From assembly GCA_903838675.1 (NCBI GenBank), contig CAILZI010000124.1:1-52893 (forward strand): a stretch of 52,893 nt of DNA, read 5' to 3'. Made by a program: the position numbers and the translations under genes. Shown here one piece after another: positions 9,753-18,749 of the stretch (its first letter is position 1; each line of letters begins with the position of its first letter). The notes below the pieces were generated by a model. The model did no database searches. It was given only the letters and a program-made list of their open reading frames with translations, and was not told the DNA's origin. The stretch is from an uncultured Verrucomicrobiota bacterium (GTDB taxonomy: Bacteria; Verrucomicrobiota; Verrucomicrobiia; Verrucomicrobiales; Verrucomicrobiaceae).

Positions 9753-9996
9753 GATGAGTGTCTTGTTATGTCATTCCTGCCCTTCAGCGCCTGCATTTTC
9801 AGAATCCATGTCCTGCATGGGAAGAGGACTGTGCGGTTTCGACAGCGGCAGCTGCTCATAATTAGGAAAAGATGTAGCCTGCGGTATCCGGCAGCGCATA
9901 GTTTTCATGAAGGCAATCAGGGTGTTTTTCCCGATTTTGCAAGACATCTGAGCAACTATCCTCAAAATAGTATCTACTCATCACGAGAGGTATCCG
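9753..9996. other. Intergenic stretch with no supported gene
   Basis: Separates the kinase gene from the GT4 gene, both on the minus strand. It contains a 64-codon open frame on the minus strand (9771-9965) whose product I do not recognise and which lacks a Shine-Dalgarno sequence. A weak dyad lies around 9917-9938. The GT4 promoter is probably here. Confidence 0.4.
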
Positions 9997-11586
9997 CTAC
10001 TGGTCGTCATGAATCCCGCAGTCCGGCAGCAGGGCGCGGAGCTGTTCCATCACTGCAACCTCGGGTGCCGGAATTCCCCCGATGCGCAGCAGACGCAGTT
10101 GTCTGCAGGCACCAATGTAGGGTACGGCCGCGACAGTCACCGCAGGACTGGACATCAAATCGAGACTCGTCAGCGTGGGCATGGATGCCAGGCTCTTGAG
10201 CGCTTCCGTCGGCACTGCCAGACCATGGAGGTTGAGATTGGAGACCGTTCCGGCATCACGAATCCGGGCCACGAGTTCGTCATAAACGGCCACGTTCGTG
10301 ATCGGCGCATCCAAAAAAGAGACACGCCAGATGGTGAATGCCCCGGATGGCAGGTCTGCCAGCGCATGTACATCGGCAGGGCCACCCAAGGCTTTTTCGG
10401 AACTGGTGGGGGTCAGCACATTCACTATGCCTCCATTCTCCATGACGAAACGCGCAAGCTCCATCTGCTGAGTGGCCACACCAGAAGACACAGGCTGCCC
10501 CGCCTCAGAGGCTTTCGGATTCACTTCTGGCGCCGCAGCCAGCAGACCAGCCTGCCACGCCACAGCAATTCCGGCCCCTAACACCAGCAGCACCGCCGCC
10601 CAGGGCAGCCAGCGCCTGCCAGCCCCATCATCCTTCCGGATTTTTAGCGTCACTGCACCCGTTGGAATGGGCTCCTCTTTTTTTCCTGTCGGTTCTGCGA
10701 TGCTTGGAGTCTGTCTGCGAAAATTCTTCCAGTTGTCACTGTTCTTGAAGAGCTTTTCCAGCACCTGCGTCATGTCACGCACATGCTGGTAGCGCTTCTC
10801 GGGGTTGTTTTGCATCGCCTTGCTGACAACGGCATCGATGCCCTTGTCCGCACCGGAACGGATCGACGGCGGCTCCCACACCCCCTTGGGCAGATGCCCG
10901 GTGAAGAGTTCATAGATCATCACCCCCAGCGAGTAGATGTCCGCACGATGGTCGATGGTCTTGCTCTGATCGAGCGCCTCGGGCGCGATGTAATCAGGTG
11001 TGCCTAGCGTCATGCCTGTGGCAGTGTAATTGACTGATTGTGGGCCGATGACCTTCGCAAGGCCAAAGTCAGCGACCTTCACGTTGCCGCGCTCATCGAC
11101 GAGAATGTTTGCCGGCTTGATGTCACGATGCACAATGCCATGTTCGTGGGCATACTGCAGTGCCTCGCACACCTGGGTGATGATTTTGAGTATCTGTCTG
11201 GGCTCTGGCGGATCGCGCTTGAGCAGATGCTGCAAATCCATTCCGGAAACGAACTCCATGACATAGTACATCTGGCCGTCGGATGTTTCACCGAAGTCAT
11301 GCACGGCGATAATGTGTGGATGATTCAACTGAGCGAGCGCCTGCGCTTCGCGTTTGAATCGTTCGGCAAAACTTTCCTTGTCCCGATGTACCAGCGGCAG
11401 CAGTTTCACCGCCACCGTGCGGTTGAGGCTCAGCTGCACCGCCTTGTACACCGCGCCCATGCCACCTCTCTCGATAAACTGGAGAAACTTGTAGCCCGGA
11501 ATCAACCCGTCAAGTTCCTCCGTTGATGGCGGAATAAAAGTTTCGAAATGAACGGCTTCACCACCTTGGTCATTCGCCTGCTGCAT
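9997..11586 (-). CDS. Membrane-anchored Ser/Thr protein kinase (PknB-like) with LRR-like ectodomain
   Basis: Hanks-type kinase. Visible motifs are the glycine loop ERGGMGAVYKA (39-49), Lys61, Glu80, the catalytic loop HRDIKPAN (153-160), DFG (173-175) and APE (201-203). It should therefore be active. A single membrane segment lies at about 326-352. The C-terminal extracytoplasmic part (about 375-529) has leucine-spaced repeats such as VSNLNLHGLAVPTEALKSL and LTSLDLMSSPAVTVAAV, which look like degenerate leucine-rich repeats and may sense a ligand. It is alone on the minus strand. Targets are unknown; location beside glycan genes suggests envelope signalling. Confidence 0.9.
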   Translation of the reverse strand: MQQANDQGGEAVHFETFIPPSTEELDGLIPGYKFLQFIERGGMGAVYKAVQLSLNRTVAVKLLPLVHRDKESFAERFKREAQALAQLNHPHIIAVHDFGETSDGQMYYVMEFVSGMDLQHLLKRDPPEPRQILKIITQVCEALQYAHEHGIVHRDIKPANILVDERGNVKVADFGLAKVIGPQSVNYTATGMTLGTPDYIAPEALDQSKTIDHRADIYSLGVMIYELFTGHLPKGVWEPPSIRSGADKGIDAVVSKAMQNNPEKRYQHVRDMTQVLEKLFKNSDNWKNFRRQTPSIAEPTGKKEEPIPTGAVTLKIRKDDGAGRRWLPWAAVLLVLGAGIAVAWQAGLLAAAPEVNPKASEAGQPVSSGVATQQMELARFVMENGGIVNVLTPTSSEKALGGPADVHALADLPSGAFTIWRVSFLDAPITNVAVYDELVARIRDAGTVSNLNLHGLAVPTEALKSLASMPTLTSLDLMSSPAVTVAAVPYIGACRQLRLLRIGGIPAPEVAVMEQLRALLPDCGIHDDQ

Positions 11587-11767
11587 GCCATTGATTTAAG
11601 AACATTGAGGCACTTTAGCAAGACCCCAGACTGCAAAGGGCAAAATATTCACTAGAATATCACTTCACGCCGCCTGTTACGCCGCCAGCAACCGCCCCAC
11701 GCTTCACTCCCAGTTTCATTCCCGGGCAGCCGCGCACAATCCGCGGCCCTCAACGCCCCGAAAGCGG
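11587..11767. other. Intergenic stretch holding a glycosyltransferase remnant
   Basis: Lies between the kinase start and the pectate-lyase stop. Apart from the decayed GT4 3' end at 11665-11735 I see only AT-rich sequence (11587-11660) that could carry the kinase promoter. Confidence 0.4.
11665..11735 (-). pseudogene. Decayed copy of the 3' end of the adjacent GT4 gene
   Basis: These 71 bases match the last 72 bases of the GT4 gene that ends at 13000 at about three of four positions, including the final TGA. There is a one-base deletion that breaks the frame. Shared blocks are GCGCGGCTG, AACTGGGAG-like and CAGGCGGC-TGA. It sits just downstream of the pectate-lyase gene on the same strand. 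I infer that a second glycosyltransferase copy, or a duplication of this tail, once lay here. Confidence 0.6.
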
Positions 11768-12988
11768 CTACCGCATCAGGTCGGCATCAGCGACCTTGCC
11801 TGTACCGGCATATTTTTCCAGCAGGCCCGGAACGGCATCCTCAGGATCAGGCGGCAGACGATAGGGAAGTTCGTTGAGCTGCTCCCATGCGATGCCTGCG
11901 GATGGATTGAATCGTAAATGCGCACGTTCAACGTTGCTGCGGAAGTTCTGCGCGATCTCAAACTGCTCTGCCTCACTGTCCGCCTGGGCCGGTGCCCTCG
12001 GCTCTCGATTCAAACTGTTGATGATGCAAATCGTACCCCCATGCTGTTTGGAGACACTGTCCGCAGCGTGCGAGAAACTCGTGGCGATTCGGGCGTCCTG
12101 ATACACACAGTTTTCCACCAGTGTCACAGCGCCGCTCACCGAGATGGTGGCGTTTGCCGCACCCTTGATAAAATTGTTGCAGGCGTGGATGTTTCCAAAA
12201 CGCGCGCGCGGCGCACGATCATCGATGTTTTCCCACCAGTTGTGGTGCAAGGTCACATTGAGATGGCCCCGGTCAGTCGCGGCAGCATTGTCACTGGATG
12301 AGTGGCCAATGAGCATGCTTTTCTTGTGCGGTCCACGTTCATCGCCGGCAAAATGACACCACGACACGGTGATCAGGTCCGAACCATGCGTGATGTCGAG
12401 CTGGCCGTCATAGCATTTGCCAAAGTCACAGTGATCCACCCAGACATGATGACTGGGCACTTTCCCGGCATTGGTGATTCGGACGTAGTCCCATCCGAAA
12501 CGGTCGTATTTTCCCGTGGGATCCTTTTCCCAGAGATCCCGAAAGGCCAGATTGCGGATGATGACATTGTGCGCCCCATGCATTTCAAGGATGCCATGAC
12601 GAATGACCACCCCCTTGCCGGGGGCATAAATCGTGGTGTTGCTGCGCACCTGGACACGGCCGACGGCTTTGATTTCATTGCCAGGCTGCTCATTGCCGAG
12701 CACGCCGAGATCAATGTCCGCCATCACCCGAACTGTGCGTGGAGTGCTGTCTCGATCCGCTTTTGATTTGATGTCGCTGCGCTCGACAGCGGCGAGCAAT
12801 TCCGCGGCGTCGCGTACTTCAACCACGCTGCCTCCGCCCCCCCCGGTGAGTTTTTCCACACCATAACCACTGACCGTGGCAAAACCTGCCGCTTGAAACG
12901 GCGGAGACTTCTGTGCCTGCAAAAACTGAGAAAACAGGAAACTCAACAACACCAGGCGCATAGGGTTCATCATAAGCTTGTTCATCAC
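11768..12988 (-). CDS. Secreted pectate lyase (PL1 family)
   Basis: Predicted exported beta-helix enzyme that cleaves polygalacturonate by Ca2+-dependent elimination. A signal peptide spans about residues 10-26 (MRLVLLSFLFSQFLQAQ). The core shows the PL1 blocks: the HVWVDHCDF strand, DGQLDITHGSDLITVSW with the Ca-binding acidic residues, KKSMLIGHSSSD, HHNWWENIDDRAPRARFG with the catalytic Arg region, and HACNNFI. The frame begins at GTG 12988; in-frame ATGs at residues 2, 6, 7 and 10 are alternatives. About 400 residues is typical. It is 11 bp downstream of the GT4 gene, so the two may be cotranscribed even though one builds and one degrades glycans. Confidence 0.92.
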   Translation of the reverse strand: MMNKLMMNPMRLVLLSFLFSQFLQAQKSPPFQAAGFATVSGYGVEKLTGGGGGSVVEVRDAAELLAAVERSDIKSKADRDSTPRTVRVMADIDLGVLGNEQPGNEIKAVGRVQVRSNTTIYAPGKGVVIRHGILEMHGAHNVIIRNLAFRDLWEKDPTGKYDRFGWDYVRITNAGKVPSHHVWVDHCDFGKCYDGQLDITHGSDLITVSWCHFAGDERGPHKKSMLIGHSSSDNAAATDRGHLNVTLHHNWWENIDDRAPRARFGNIHACNNFIKGAANATISVSGAVTLVENCVYQDARIATSFSHAADSVSKQHGGTICIINSLNREPRAPAQADSEAEQFEIAQNFRSNVERAHLRFNPSAGIAWEQLNELPYRLPPDPEDAVPGLLEKYAGTGKVADADLMR

Positions 12989-12999
12989 TGGAAAGTTTC

Positions 13000-14169
13000 T
13001 CAGGCCGCCTGATAGGCCGCAAGCAGTTGCTTCACGCTGTGCTCCCAGTTCAATTCCTGGCTCAGCCGCGCGTGCCCTGCCGCAGCGAGTTTCTGGCGTC
13101 GAGGTTCGTTGTCAAGCAGCTCAAGAATGGCATCGCCCAGCTTTTCAGCGGAGTTTTCCATGATATAAACTGCACCGTCCCCGGCGGAGTAACGGCCTTC
13201 GACCGTGCCGAACATCACCATCGGCCTCGCAAAGGCCATGTATTCAAGCACCTTGTTCATGGTGCAGTGGTCGTTGTACGCGTTGATGGGGTCACAGGCC
13301 GCACCGAGATCGATCGTTCGCAATGCACGGCACAGAAACTCGTCGCTGACACGTCCGGGCATGCTGAGATAATCTTGCAAACCAAGCCGGTCACGCAAAG
13401 CAACCAAATCATCATGCTCCGGCCCTGACCCCATGAGCAGGAAATGCACATCACTGCACTGACGTTTTTTGACGATGTGCTCGGCGGCGCGCACGAGGTA
13501 ATCCACGCCATCTGCACTGCCCATGACTCCAATATATCCCACCAGGTGCTTTTTCCCCTCGCGCAAGGTATCATCCGGCTGCGCAGCAGTGTTCATTCGG
13601 TTCGGCGCCGTGCGAACCACAAAGGCACGGTCATCACGCAGCTTGCCCCGCTGTTTCACCGCCCTCAGCACGCTCTGATTGGTCGCGATCACGACATCCG
13701 CCAGCGCAAGAGTACAACGCTCGGCGATGCGCACCGCCCAATACATCACTCCTCTCCTGCCAAACTTCGCTTCAAACATCTCCGGCCAGAGATCATGCAC
13801 ATCAAAAATAACTTTCACTCTCCCGAGCAGCTTGAACGGCAGCGCCACGAGAAACAGTAGATCGGGCGGATTGCAGAGGTGAATGACGTCAAAGCCCCCG
13901 CGTCGCCAGGCTTTAAGCGCGCAGGTAAATTCACCCCACAGCGCCGAGGCATATTCAGAGATGAAGCCGCCCAGAGAGCCCGCCTCGCCGCTGATCCAGT
14001 GACGGTAGATTTGAATGCCTTCCAGCACCTCTTCCGCCTGCGTGTAGCCCCGCATCTGCGGGCAGATCACCGTGACCTCATGCCCGGCATCACGCAAGGC
14101 GCAGGCCTCCTGCCACACGCGCCGGTCGAAGGGAACGGGAAGGTTCTCAACGAGGATAAGGACGCGCAT
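13000..14169 (-). CDS. GT4-family glycosyltransferase (WbuB/capsular type)
   Basis: 389-residue GT-B glycosyltransferase. It opens with RVLILVENLPVPFDRRVWQE, characteristic of the WbuB/colanic and capsule group, followed by VICPQM, DVIHLCNPPDL and FDVHDLWPEMF. The C-terminal donor domain has VGYIGVMGSADGVDYLV, LLMGSGPEHDDL, MPGRVSDEFL and NKVLEYMAFARPMVMF, which supplies the E-x7-E-like donor contacts. It is followed at 11 bp by the pectate lyase and lies next to rseP in the same orientation. A frameshifted copy of its 3' end is at 11665-11735. Substrate unknown. Confidence 0.92.
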   Translation of the reverse strand: MRVLILVENLPVPFDRRVWQEACALRDAGHEVTVICPQMRGYTQAEEVLEGIQIYRHWISGEAGSLGGFISEYASALWGEFTCALKAWRRGGFDVIHLCNPPDLLFLVALPFKLLGRVKVIFDVHDLWPEMFEAKFGRRGVMYWAVRIAERCTLALADVVIATNQSVLRAVKQRGKLRDDRAFVVRTAPNRMNTAAQPDDTLREGKKHLVGYIGVMGSADGVDYLVRAAEHIVKKRQCSDVHFLLMGSGPEHDDLVALRDRLGLQDYLSMPGRVSDEFLCRALRTIDLGAACDPINAYNDHCTMNKVLEYMAFARPMVMFGTVEGRYSAGDGAVYIMENSAEKLGDAILELLDNEPRRQKLAAAGHARLSQELNWEHSVKQLLAAYQAA

Positions 14170-14181
14170 AAGCGGCGGAAA

Positions 14182-15714
14182 TTACGCTCCAGCGGCTGCT
14201 CGCTGCTCTTTGGAAAGCCACTCGATTTTCAAAACCTTGCCCTCTTTCCCTCCACCACCACCAAAGAAATCTCCCGTGTCCTTGAGAGTGACAAAAATGA
14301 TGAAGCCGAAGAGCATCAGTGCGCAGGCCGTTTGAATGTATTCGAGAATCCTGCCCTGCGGTGGCTTGCGCCGGATCGCCTCGGCAATGGCCATCGTGAT
14401 GTGTCCTCCATCAAGCACCGGAAAGGGCATCATGTTAAGGATCGCCAGATTGATGTTAAAGACCACACTGAACCAAAGCACCAGACGCCAGCCATCCGGG
14501 TGCTGGAAAAGCTTGTAATACAGCCGGCCCACTCCGACCGGCCCGCTCATGTGGGCAGGACTGAGGTCAGACTTGGGTGAAAACAGTTTGGACACCAGAT
14601 TTCCCATATGCCGCACGGCATCACTGATCTGTTCCCACGGTGTGATGACGCTGGGATTGCGTTTGCCTTCCACATCCCAGGCGACTCCGACCATGGGGTA
14701 TTCCTGATGGTCTTCTGTGACCTCCTTGAGATTGTTCTTGTCCGGGACGCGCGGCAGGACGGGGATTTGGATGACCTTCGTCTCATGGCCATTCACCGCA
14801 CGTTCGATGTCCAGCATGATGGTTTTGCCTGGCGTGGCTTTGATATAATCGCCAAGGTCCCCCATGCTGCGCAGTGGTTTGCCGTCAGCACGCAGCACCA
14901 GATCATCGGCCTTGATGCCCGCTTCGTCCGCCGGACTGTTTTTGGCGACTCCCCCAACCATCGGCGTCATCTGTCCTTCCAGACCGATGGACCGCAGCTC
15001 CGGTCGTTTGAAGATGGAGTGCCACCAAGAGACCGGCTCTGCCTTTTTTTCACTGCTCGGCCAGGCCTTCGGATCGACATTGAATTTCATCACGCCCTGT
15101 CCAGGACGCTCAACCTCAAAGGCAATCGTGTCACCTTCGCTGGCCACCACGCCCCAGCGCACGCTGTCCACCAGACCTTCAAAGCGCTTCACGGGTTGCC
15201 CGTCCACCTTGAGGATTTTGTCTCCCGGAAGAATGCCTGCTTTTTTCGCCGGACTGTCTTTGGCGACGTAGCCGACGATGGAGGTGGTATGAGATTCGCT
15301 CTCCGGCTTGCCCACAACCCACACGGCCACGGCAAACAGACAGGCGAGCATGAAACTGAACAAGGGCCCGGCAAACGCCACAATGGCTTTGTCCAGCGGT
15401 GTGATCGGCGGCAGCACTTCCTGGCTCGTTTCACCTTCCAGCCCACCCATCGGCGCCATTTGCGGCAGGGCCACAAAACCGCCCGCAGGTATGCTGCCAA
15501 GACCGTATTCCACCCCGTTGATGGTCTTTTTCCAGAGCGGCTTGCCGAACCAGATGTAGAACTTTTCGACCTTCAGTCCCCGCCAGCGGGCCGCCAGAAA
15601 ATGGCCCCACTCATGCACCACAATCATGAGGTTGAAAACGAGTATCACCTCAAGAATGAGGACGATGAAACGAAGAATTTCACCAAAGGAACCGAGTGTG
15701 GAAAGCCATGCCAT
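14182..15714 (-). CDS. rseP: RIP metalloprotease RseP (site-2 protease)
   Basis: Intramembrane zinc protease that cleaves anti-sigma factors or leftover signal peptides. The zinc motif HEWGH is at residues 34-38 in the first membrane segment, and the third ligand is in NMMPFPVLDGGH (about 445). Two PDZ domains lie between them (VAKDSPAKKAGILPGDKI near 160 and VAKNSPADEAGIKADDLV near 280). At 510 residues it is longer than E. coli RseP (450), from longer inter-domain segments and a Gly/Lys-rich tail (GGGGGKEGK). The 12-bp gap to the GT4 gene suggests cotranscription. Confidence 0.95.
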   Translation of the reverse strand: MAWLSTLGSFGEILRFIVLILEVILVFNLMIVVHEWGHFLAARWRGLKVEKFYIWFGKPLWKKTINGVEYGLGSIPAGGFVALPQMAPMGGLEGETSQEVLPPITPLDKAIVAFAGPLFSFMLACLFAVAVWVVGKPESESHTTSIVGYVAKDSPAKKAGILPGDKILKVDGQPVKRFEGLVDSVRWGVVASEGDTIAFEVERPGQGVMKFNVDPKAWPSSEKKAEPVSWWHSIFKRPELRSIGLEGQMTPMVGGVAKNSPADEAGIKADDLVLRADGKPLRSMGDLGDYIKATPGKTIMLDIERAVNGHETKVIQIPVLPRVPDKNNLKEVTEDHQEYPMVGVAWDVEGKRNPSVITPWEQISDAVRHMGNLVSKLFSPKSDLSPAHMSGPVGVGRLYYKLFQHPDGWRLVLWFSVVFNINLAILNMMPFPVLDGGHITMAIAEAIRRKPPQGRILEYIQTACALMLFGFIIFVTLKDTGDFFGGGGGKEGKVLKIEWLSKEQRAAAGA

Positions 15715-15891
15715 AAAGGAAGAAAAATGAATCAGGCGGGGCGCGGCGGAATTGCCGGAGCACCGATTGGTCAGAACGCAAAGCTAACACCCCCCCATGG
15801 CTGGCGCAAATGTTGCGGGGAAGTTTGTGCTGGTCCCACATGTGAAATATTTGCTATCCCCCTTTCCAAGACGTATCCCGGTGCTGTTCCA

Positions 15892-16659
15892 ATGCTGATC
15901 CGTGCCACCCTCTTCCTGCTCATCCCTTGGCTGATGATAGCCTGCCGTACCGCCAAAAGCGTGGTGGCAGCCGTCGATGTAAAACCAACAGGCTTCCTGC
16001 CCCATGCCAAGGAGCTAAAGGAAAACCGTAAACGGTCCCCTTTCATTGGCAACTGGTGGAGCACCGATGAGCGCGTTCTGGAGGCTGCTAAGAAGGTAAA
16101 GTCGATCTACGTCGCCCCGGTGGTTTCCAATGAACTGCGCCCCATGCAGCTGAAACTCAGCAAACTGGAGTTCAGCGACAAACGACGTGACGCCAAGATG
16201 AAAGGGCTGATGACCTACGCTCACGATAAATTTGTTAGTGCTTTCAAATCGAACAAAAAATCGCGCTTTGCCAGCGTTGACGCCCCCTCCAAGGAGGCCA
16301 TGACCCTGACCCTCTCAATCATCGAATGGGAACCCAACACCTACTCGGGTCTGCTGGCTCGCGAGGCCGTGGATTTGGTGACTCTGCCCATGGTTGGCAG
16401 TGTTTTTGGCAAACCCTCCCGCGGAATGATCGCCATTCAGGGGGTCCTGACTGAGCCCAAGACGGGCAAGCCCTTTTTCGAATTCGTTGACAAGGAGGAG
16501 GCCAAATCCTTGTTCTTCTTCTGGCCCCAGGAGCTGTTTCCTACTGGCCAAGCCAAATATGCCATCCGTGAATGGGCCAGGCAGTTTGAAAAACTCATGA
16601 CCACGCCTCCTGACACCCAGATCAGGGACAGCCTGCCCTTCCAGATCATTGCTTTTTAA
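15892..16659 (+). CDS. DUF3313-like lipoprotein
   Basis: 255-residue predicted lipoprotein. ATG 15892 is followed by a hydrophobic signal and lipobox-like Cys (LIPWLMIAC, Cys at 18). The body has strands and helices reminiscent of DUF3313: KVKSIYVAPVV, LTLSIIEWEPNT and a GMIAIQGVLTEPKTGKPFFEF strand pair. The open frame continues far upstream, but that part only runs antisense to rseP and is not protein-like. Role unknown; it stands alone between rseP (divergent) and another lipoprotein gene. Confidence 0.75.
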   Translation: MLIRATLFLLIPWLMIACRTAKSVVAAVDVKPTGFLPHAKELKENRKRSPFIGNWWSTDERVLEAAKKVKSIYVAPVVSNELRPMQLKLSKLEFSDKRRDAKMKGLMTYAHDKFVSAFKSNKKSRFASVDAPSKEAMTLTLSIIEWEPNTYSGLLAREAVDLVTLPMVGSVFGKPSRGMIAIQGVLTEPKTGKPFFEFVDKEEAKSLFFFWPQELFPTGQAKYAIREWARQFEKLMTTPPDTQIRDSLPFQIIAF

Positions 16660-16803
16660 GAGAACTGAAGTTTTCCAGAGCGGCTCACTCATAAAATTCA
16701 GATCCACTCGATATAGGGGAATTATACCCGTGTACCGCGTCGGTTTATTCGTTGCCAGGGGGGTGGTTCTCGTGCGCTAATCCCGCTCGATCCCCCTCTC
16801 ACC

Positions 16804-17307
16804 ATGAAACTGCCCTCGCTTCACCCTCTCGTGGTTCTTCTCGTCGGTCTCTCGCTGACGCTCACTGCCTGCCAGTATCCTAACGATGCCTATGCCTACG
16901 ATCCTTTGGGCAGACCCCTCGGTCGCGGCGTCTTCAGACACCAAAGCACCACAGCCTACAGCCCGCTGGGATCGCTTTCCAGCAGCGTGCTGGGCTCCAA
17001 CCGCGACCATTACTACTACGTGATCCGCGGCACGGACACCGGGACCCGCTATTACTCTGCCCGTCCCTACTACTCCAGTACCAGCCCCCACCCCGGCTAT
17101 GCCAGCCCAACCGGCCCCCACCCTATCTACCCGATATCGTATCAGCATCACCCGTACTACTCAAACTACCGGTACAGCAGCCCGTATTACACTCGCAGCC
17201 CATCAAACGGCAACAGCTACACCAATCGTCCTTGGGGTGGCCCCTACGGCTTTGGCGTCCCCTTCAACTGGGGCACCGGCATCGGCCTCGGATCCCGCTG
17301 GTTCTGA
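16804..17307 (+). CDS. Tyr/Ser/Pro-rich lipoprotein of unknown function
   Basis: 167 residues with a signal peptide and lipobox (LSLTLTAC, Cys about 23). The mature part is low in complexity and very rich in Tyr, Ser, Pro and Gly (YYYVIRG, RPYYSSTSPHPGY, SNYRYSSPYYTRSPSN), ending GTGIGLGSRWF. No enzyme-like core is visible; a surface or matrix component is possible. The start is preceded by a C/T-rich leader with no Shine-Dalgarno sequence. A strong hairpin terminator follows at 17333-17362. Confidence 0.75.
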   Translation: MKLPSLHPLVVLLVGLSLTLTACQYPNDAYAYDPLGRPLGRGVFRHQSTTAYSPLGSLSSSVLGSNRDHYYYVIRGTDTGTRYYSARPYYSSTSPHPGYASPTGPHPIYPISYQHHPYYSNYRYSSPYYTRSPSNGNSYTNRPWGGPYGFGVPFNWGTGIGLGSRWF

Positions 17308-17332
17308 GCCTCATTCAGGAAGCTTCTGCTGC

Positions 17333-17362
17333 AACCTGCGCCGGCAACGGCGCAGGTTTTTT
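17333..17362 (+). terminator. Rho-independent terminator
   Basis: A perfect 10-bp stem (AACCTGCGCC / GGCGCAGGTT, loop of 6) is followed directly by TTTT. It lies 25 bp after the lipoprotein stop and abuts the end of the convergent RidA-like gene. Confidence 0.85.
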
Positions 17363-17822
17363 ATTGCAGTTCAAAGATGCCCTCGATCTCGACCGCTATG
17401 TTTCCCGGCAGCGAGCCCATGCCCACAGCGCTGCGTGCGCCGATGCCGCAGTCCTCACCCCAGATCTCGCCAAACAATTCGCTGCAGCCATTGATGACCT
17501 TCGGATGATCTCCAAAGTCCGGCGTGCTGTTCACCATGCCGAGCAGTTTCACCACACGTTTCACACGGTCCAGGCTGCCCAGTTCGCTTTTCAAAGTTGC
17601 CAGCAGGGCGAGGCCGGTCTGCTTCGCCGCAGCCTTGCCCTCTTCAAGATCAAGATCCGCGCCAACCCGGCCGGTGAGGTATTTCCCATCACCAAGATAA
17701 GGTCCGTGACCGGACACATAGGCGATGTTCCCAACAATCACGACCGGTTTGTAAACACCACCACGGGGTGGTGCGGAAGGAAGTGTAAGAGCAAGGGCGG
17801 TGAGTTGTTGTTCTGCAGTCAT
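17361..17822 (-). CDS. RidA/YjgF-family protein (UK114-like subgroup)
   Basis: About 153 residues, family of reactive-enamine deaminases, although this subgroup is functionally undefined. ATG 17822 gives the subgroup's usual N-terminus (MTAEQQLTALALTLP). The frame can start at 17861, which would overlap pgsA. Family features are VVIVGNIAYVSGHGPY, AAKQTGLALLATLKSELGSLDRV and a C-terminal ARSAVGMGSLPGNIAVEIE, where the Arg aligns with the substrate-binding Arg of RidA. It follows pgsA closely on the same strand. Confidence 0.85.
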   Translation of the reverse strand: MTAEQQLTALALTLPSAPPRGGVYKPVVIVGNIAYVSGHGPYLGDGKYLTGRVGADLDLEEGKAAAKQTGLALLATLKSELGSLDRVKRVVKLLGMVNSTPDFGDHPKVINGCSELFGEIWGEDCGIGARSAVGMGSLPGNIAVEIEGIFELQ

Positions 17823-17847
17823 GGCGGGGAGTCGGGTATGAATACTC

Positions 17848-18447
17848 TCAAGCATCGTCAAACATCTGCCGGTTCTTACAGAAATAGCTGAAACCGGACA
17901 CCAGCGTCAGCAGCGTCGTAAAATAAACAACGGCCGAAGCCACGATTCGTTCCGTTTCCGGACTTGCCGTAAAGACGGGATGCATGAAGCCAAAAATGGG
18001 CTCCCCCGATGCCTGGCGCATCATGAAATAGATCACCGTCAGAATCTGCCACAGCATCTTGTGCTTCCCCAGTTTTTCCGCAGACAGCACCGCGCCCTGC
18101 CCTGCCGCCACCAACCGGATCCCCGTCACAAAAAACTCCCGCGCCAGGATCACGATGGTGATCCATGCCGGCATCCGTGATGCTTCGGGAATGCTCTTGT
18201 CCGCAGACAGCAGGACAAAAGCTGCGGCGATGAGGATCTTGTCCGCCAGCGGGTCAAACAGCTTGCCGAAGTTGGTCACAATACCGCGCGCACGCGCAAT
18301 CTGTCCGTCAAAGTAGTCTGTCGCCGAGGCAATGCCGAAGATGATAAGTGCCAGCGAAACCGTGTTTGCCCAGGGGATGTAAAAGCACACCACAAACACA
18401 CCCGTCAGGATCAGACGTGAGAGGGTGAGTTTGTTCGGCAGGTTCAT
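17848..18447 (-). CDS. pgsA: CDP-diacylglycerol-glycerol-3-phosphate 3-phosphatidyltransferase
   Basis: Integral membrane enzyme making phosphatidylglycerol phosphate from CDP-diacylglycerol and glycerol-3-phosphate. The CDP-alcohol phosphotransferase signature is complete: D44, D47-G48, A51-R52, G61, D65 and D69. At 199 residues with about four to six hydrophobic segments, it matches PgsA. CdsA, which makes its CDP-diacylglycerol substrate, is encoded about 1.7 kb away. Another CDP-alcohol transferase such as cardiolipin synthase is less likely by length and motif spacing. Confidence 0.9.
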   Translation of the reverse strand: MNLPNKLTLSRLILTGVFVVCFYIPWANTVSLALIIFGIASATDYFDGQIARARGIVTNFGKLFDPLADKILIAAAFVLLSADKSIPEASRMPAWITIVILAREFFVTGIRLVAAGQGAVLSAEKLGKHKMLWQILTVIYFMMRQASGEPIFGFMHPVFTASPETERIVASAVVYFTTLLTLVSGFSYFCKNRQMFDDA

Positions 18448-18573
18448 GCGGATTGGGGTGCTCTGTCTAGCGACGGAATCCCCCCGCTGTCAATGACGGT
18501 CCTGCAACGAAAGAACTTTGCTCTAAGATACGCTGGGTTGTCGGGAGTGGGCACCCCTAAGTGGCGGCCAAAA

Positions 18574-18720
18574 TCACGGTTCTGCGGGCTTTTGCAGCAT
18601 CGGCTCGCCTTTCAACCACCCCAGCGAGGCAAGGAACTTATCCGTGGCGGGCACTGTCTCGTAGTAATACTTCATCTTGCCCCCCTTGCCGGGATTGAAA
18701 AAGCCCTGCCCCTGCCCCTC
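18574..18720 (-). pseudogene. Remnant of the C-terminus of an alpha/beta hydrolase
   Basis: A 48-codon minus-strand frame ends at the TGA at 18574-18576. It reads EGQGQGFFNPGKGG, then DKFLASLGWLKGEP, then a short tail. As I recall the family, secreted alpha/beta hydrolases of this phylum end in EGxGHGFFN followed by ADxFLxSLGYLKGEP, where the His is catalytic. Here that His is Gln. The frame is closed just upstream (18725-18727) and no other part of the enzyme is present. A 33-residue ORF starting at 18675, behind AAGGGGGGC, is an alternative reading. Confidence 0.5.
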
Positions 18721-18749
18721 ATTTCAACTTCGTCACCTCTGGACCGCGA

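Noticed and set aside
9771..9965. A 64-codon minus-strand open frame between kinase and GT4 genes
   Set aside because: No recognisable features, signal or ribosome site; too short to support.
14608..15891. The upstream 428 codons in frame with the DUF3313-like lipoprotein
   Set aside because: They lie antisense to rseP, are His/Arg-rich and not protein-like; the lipobox start at 15892 is clear.
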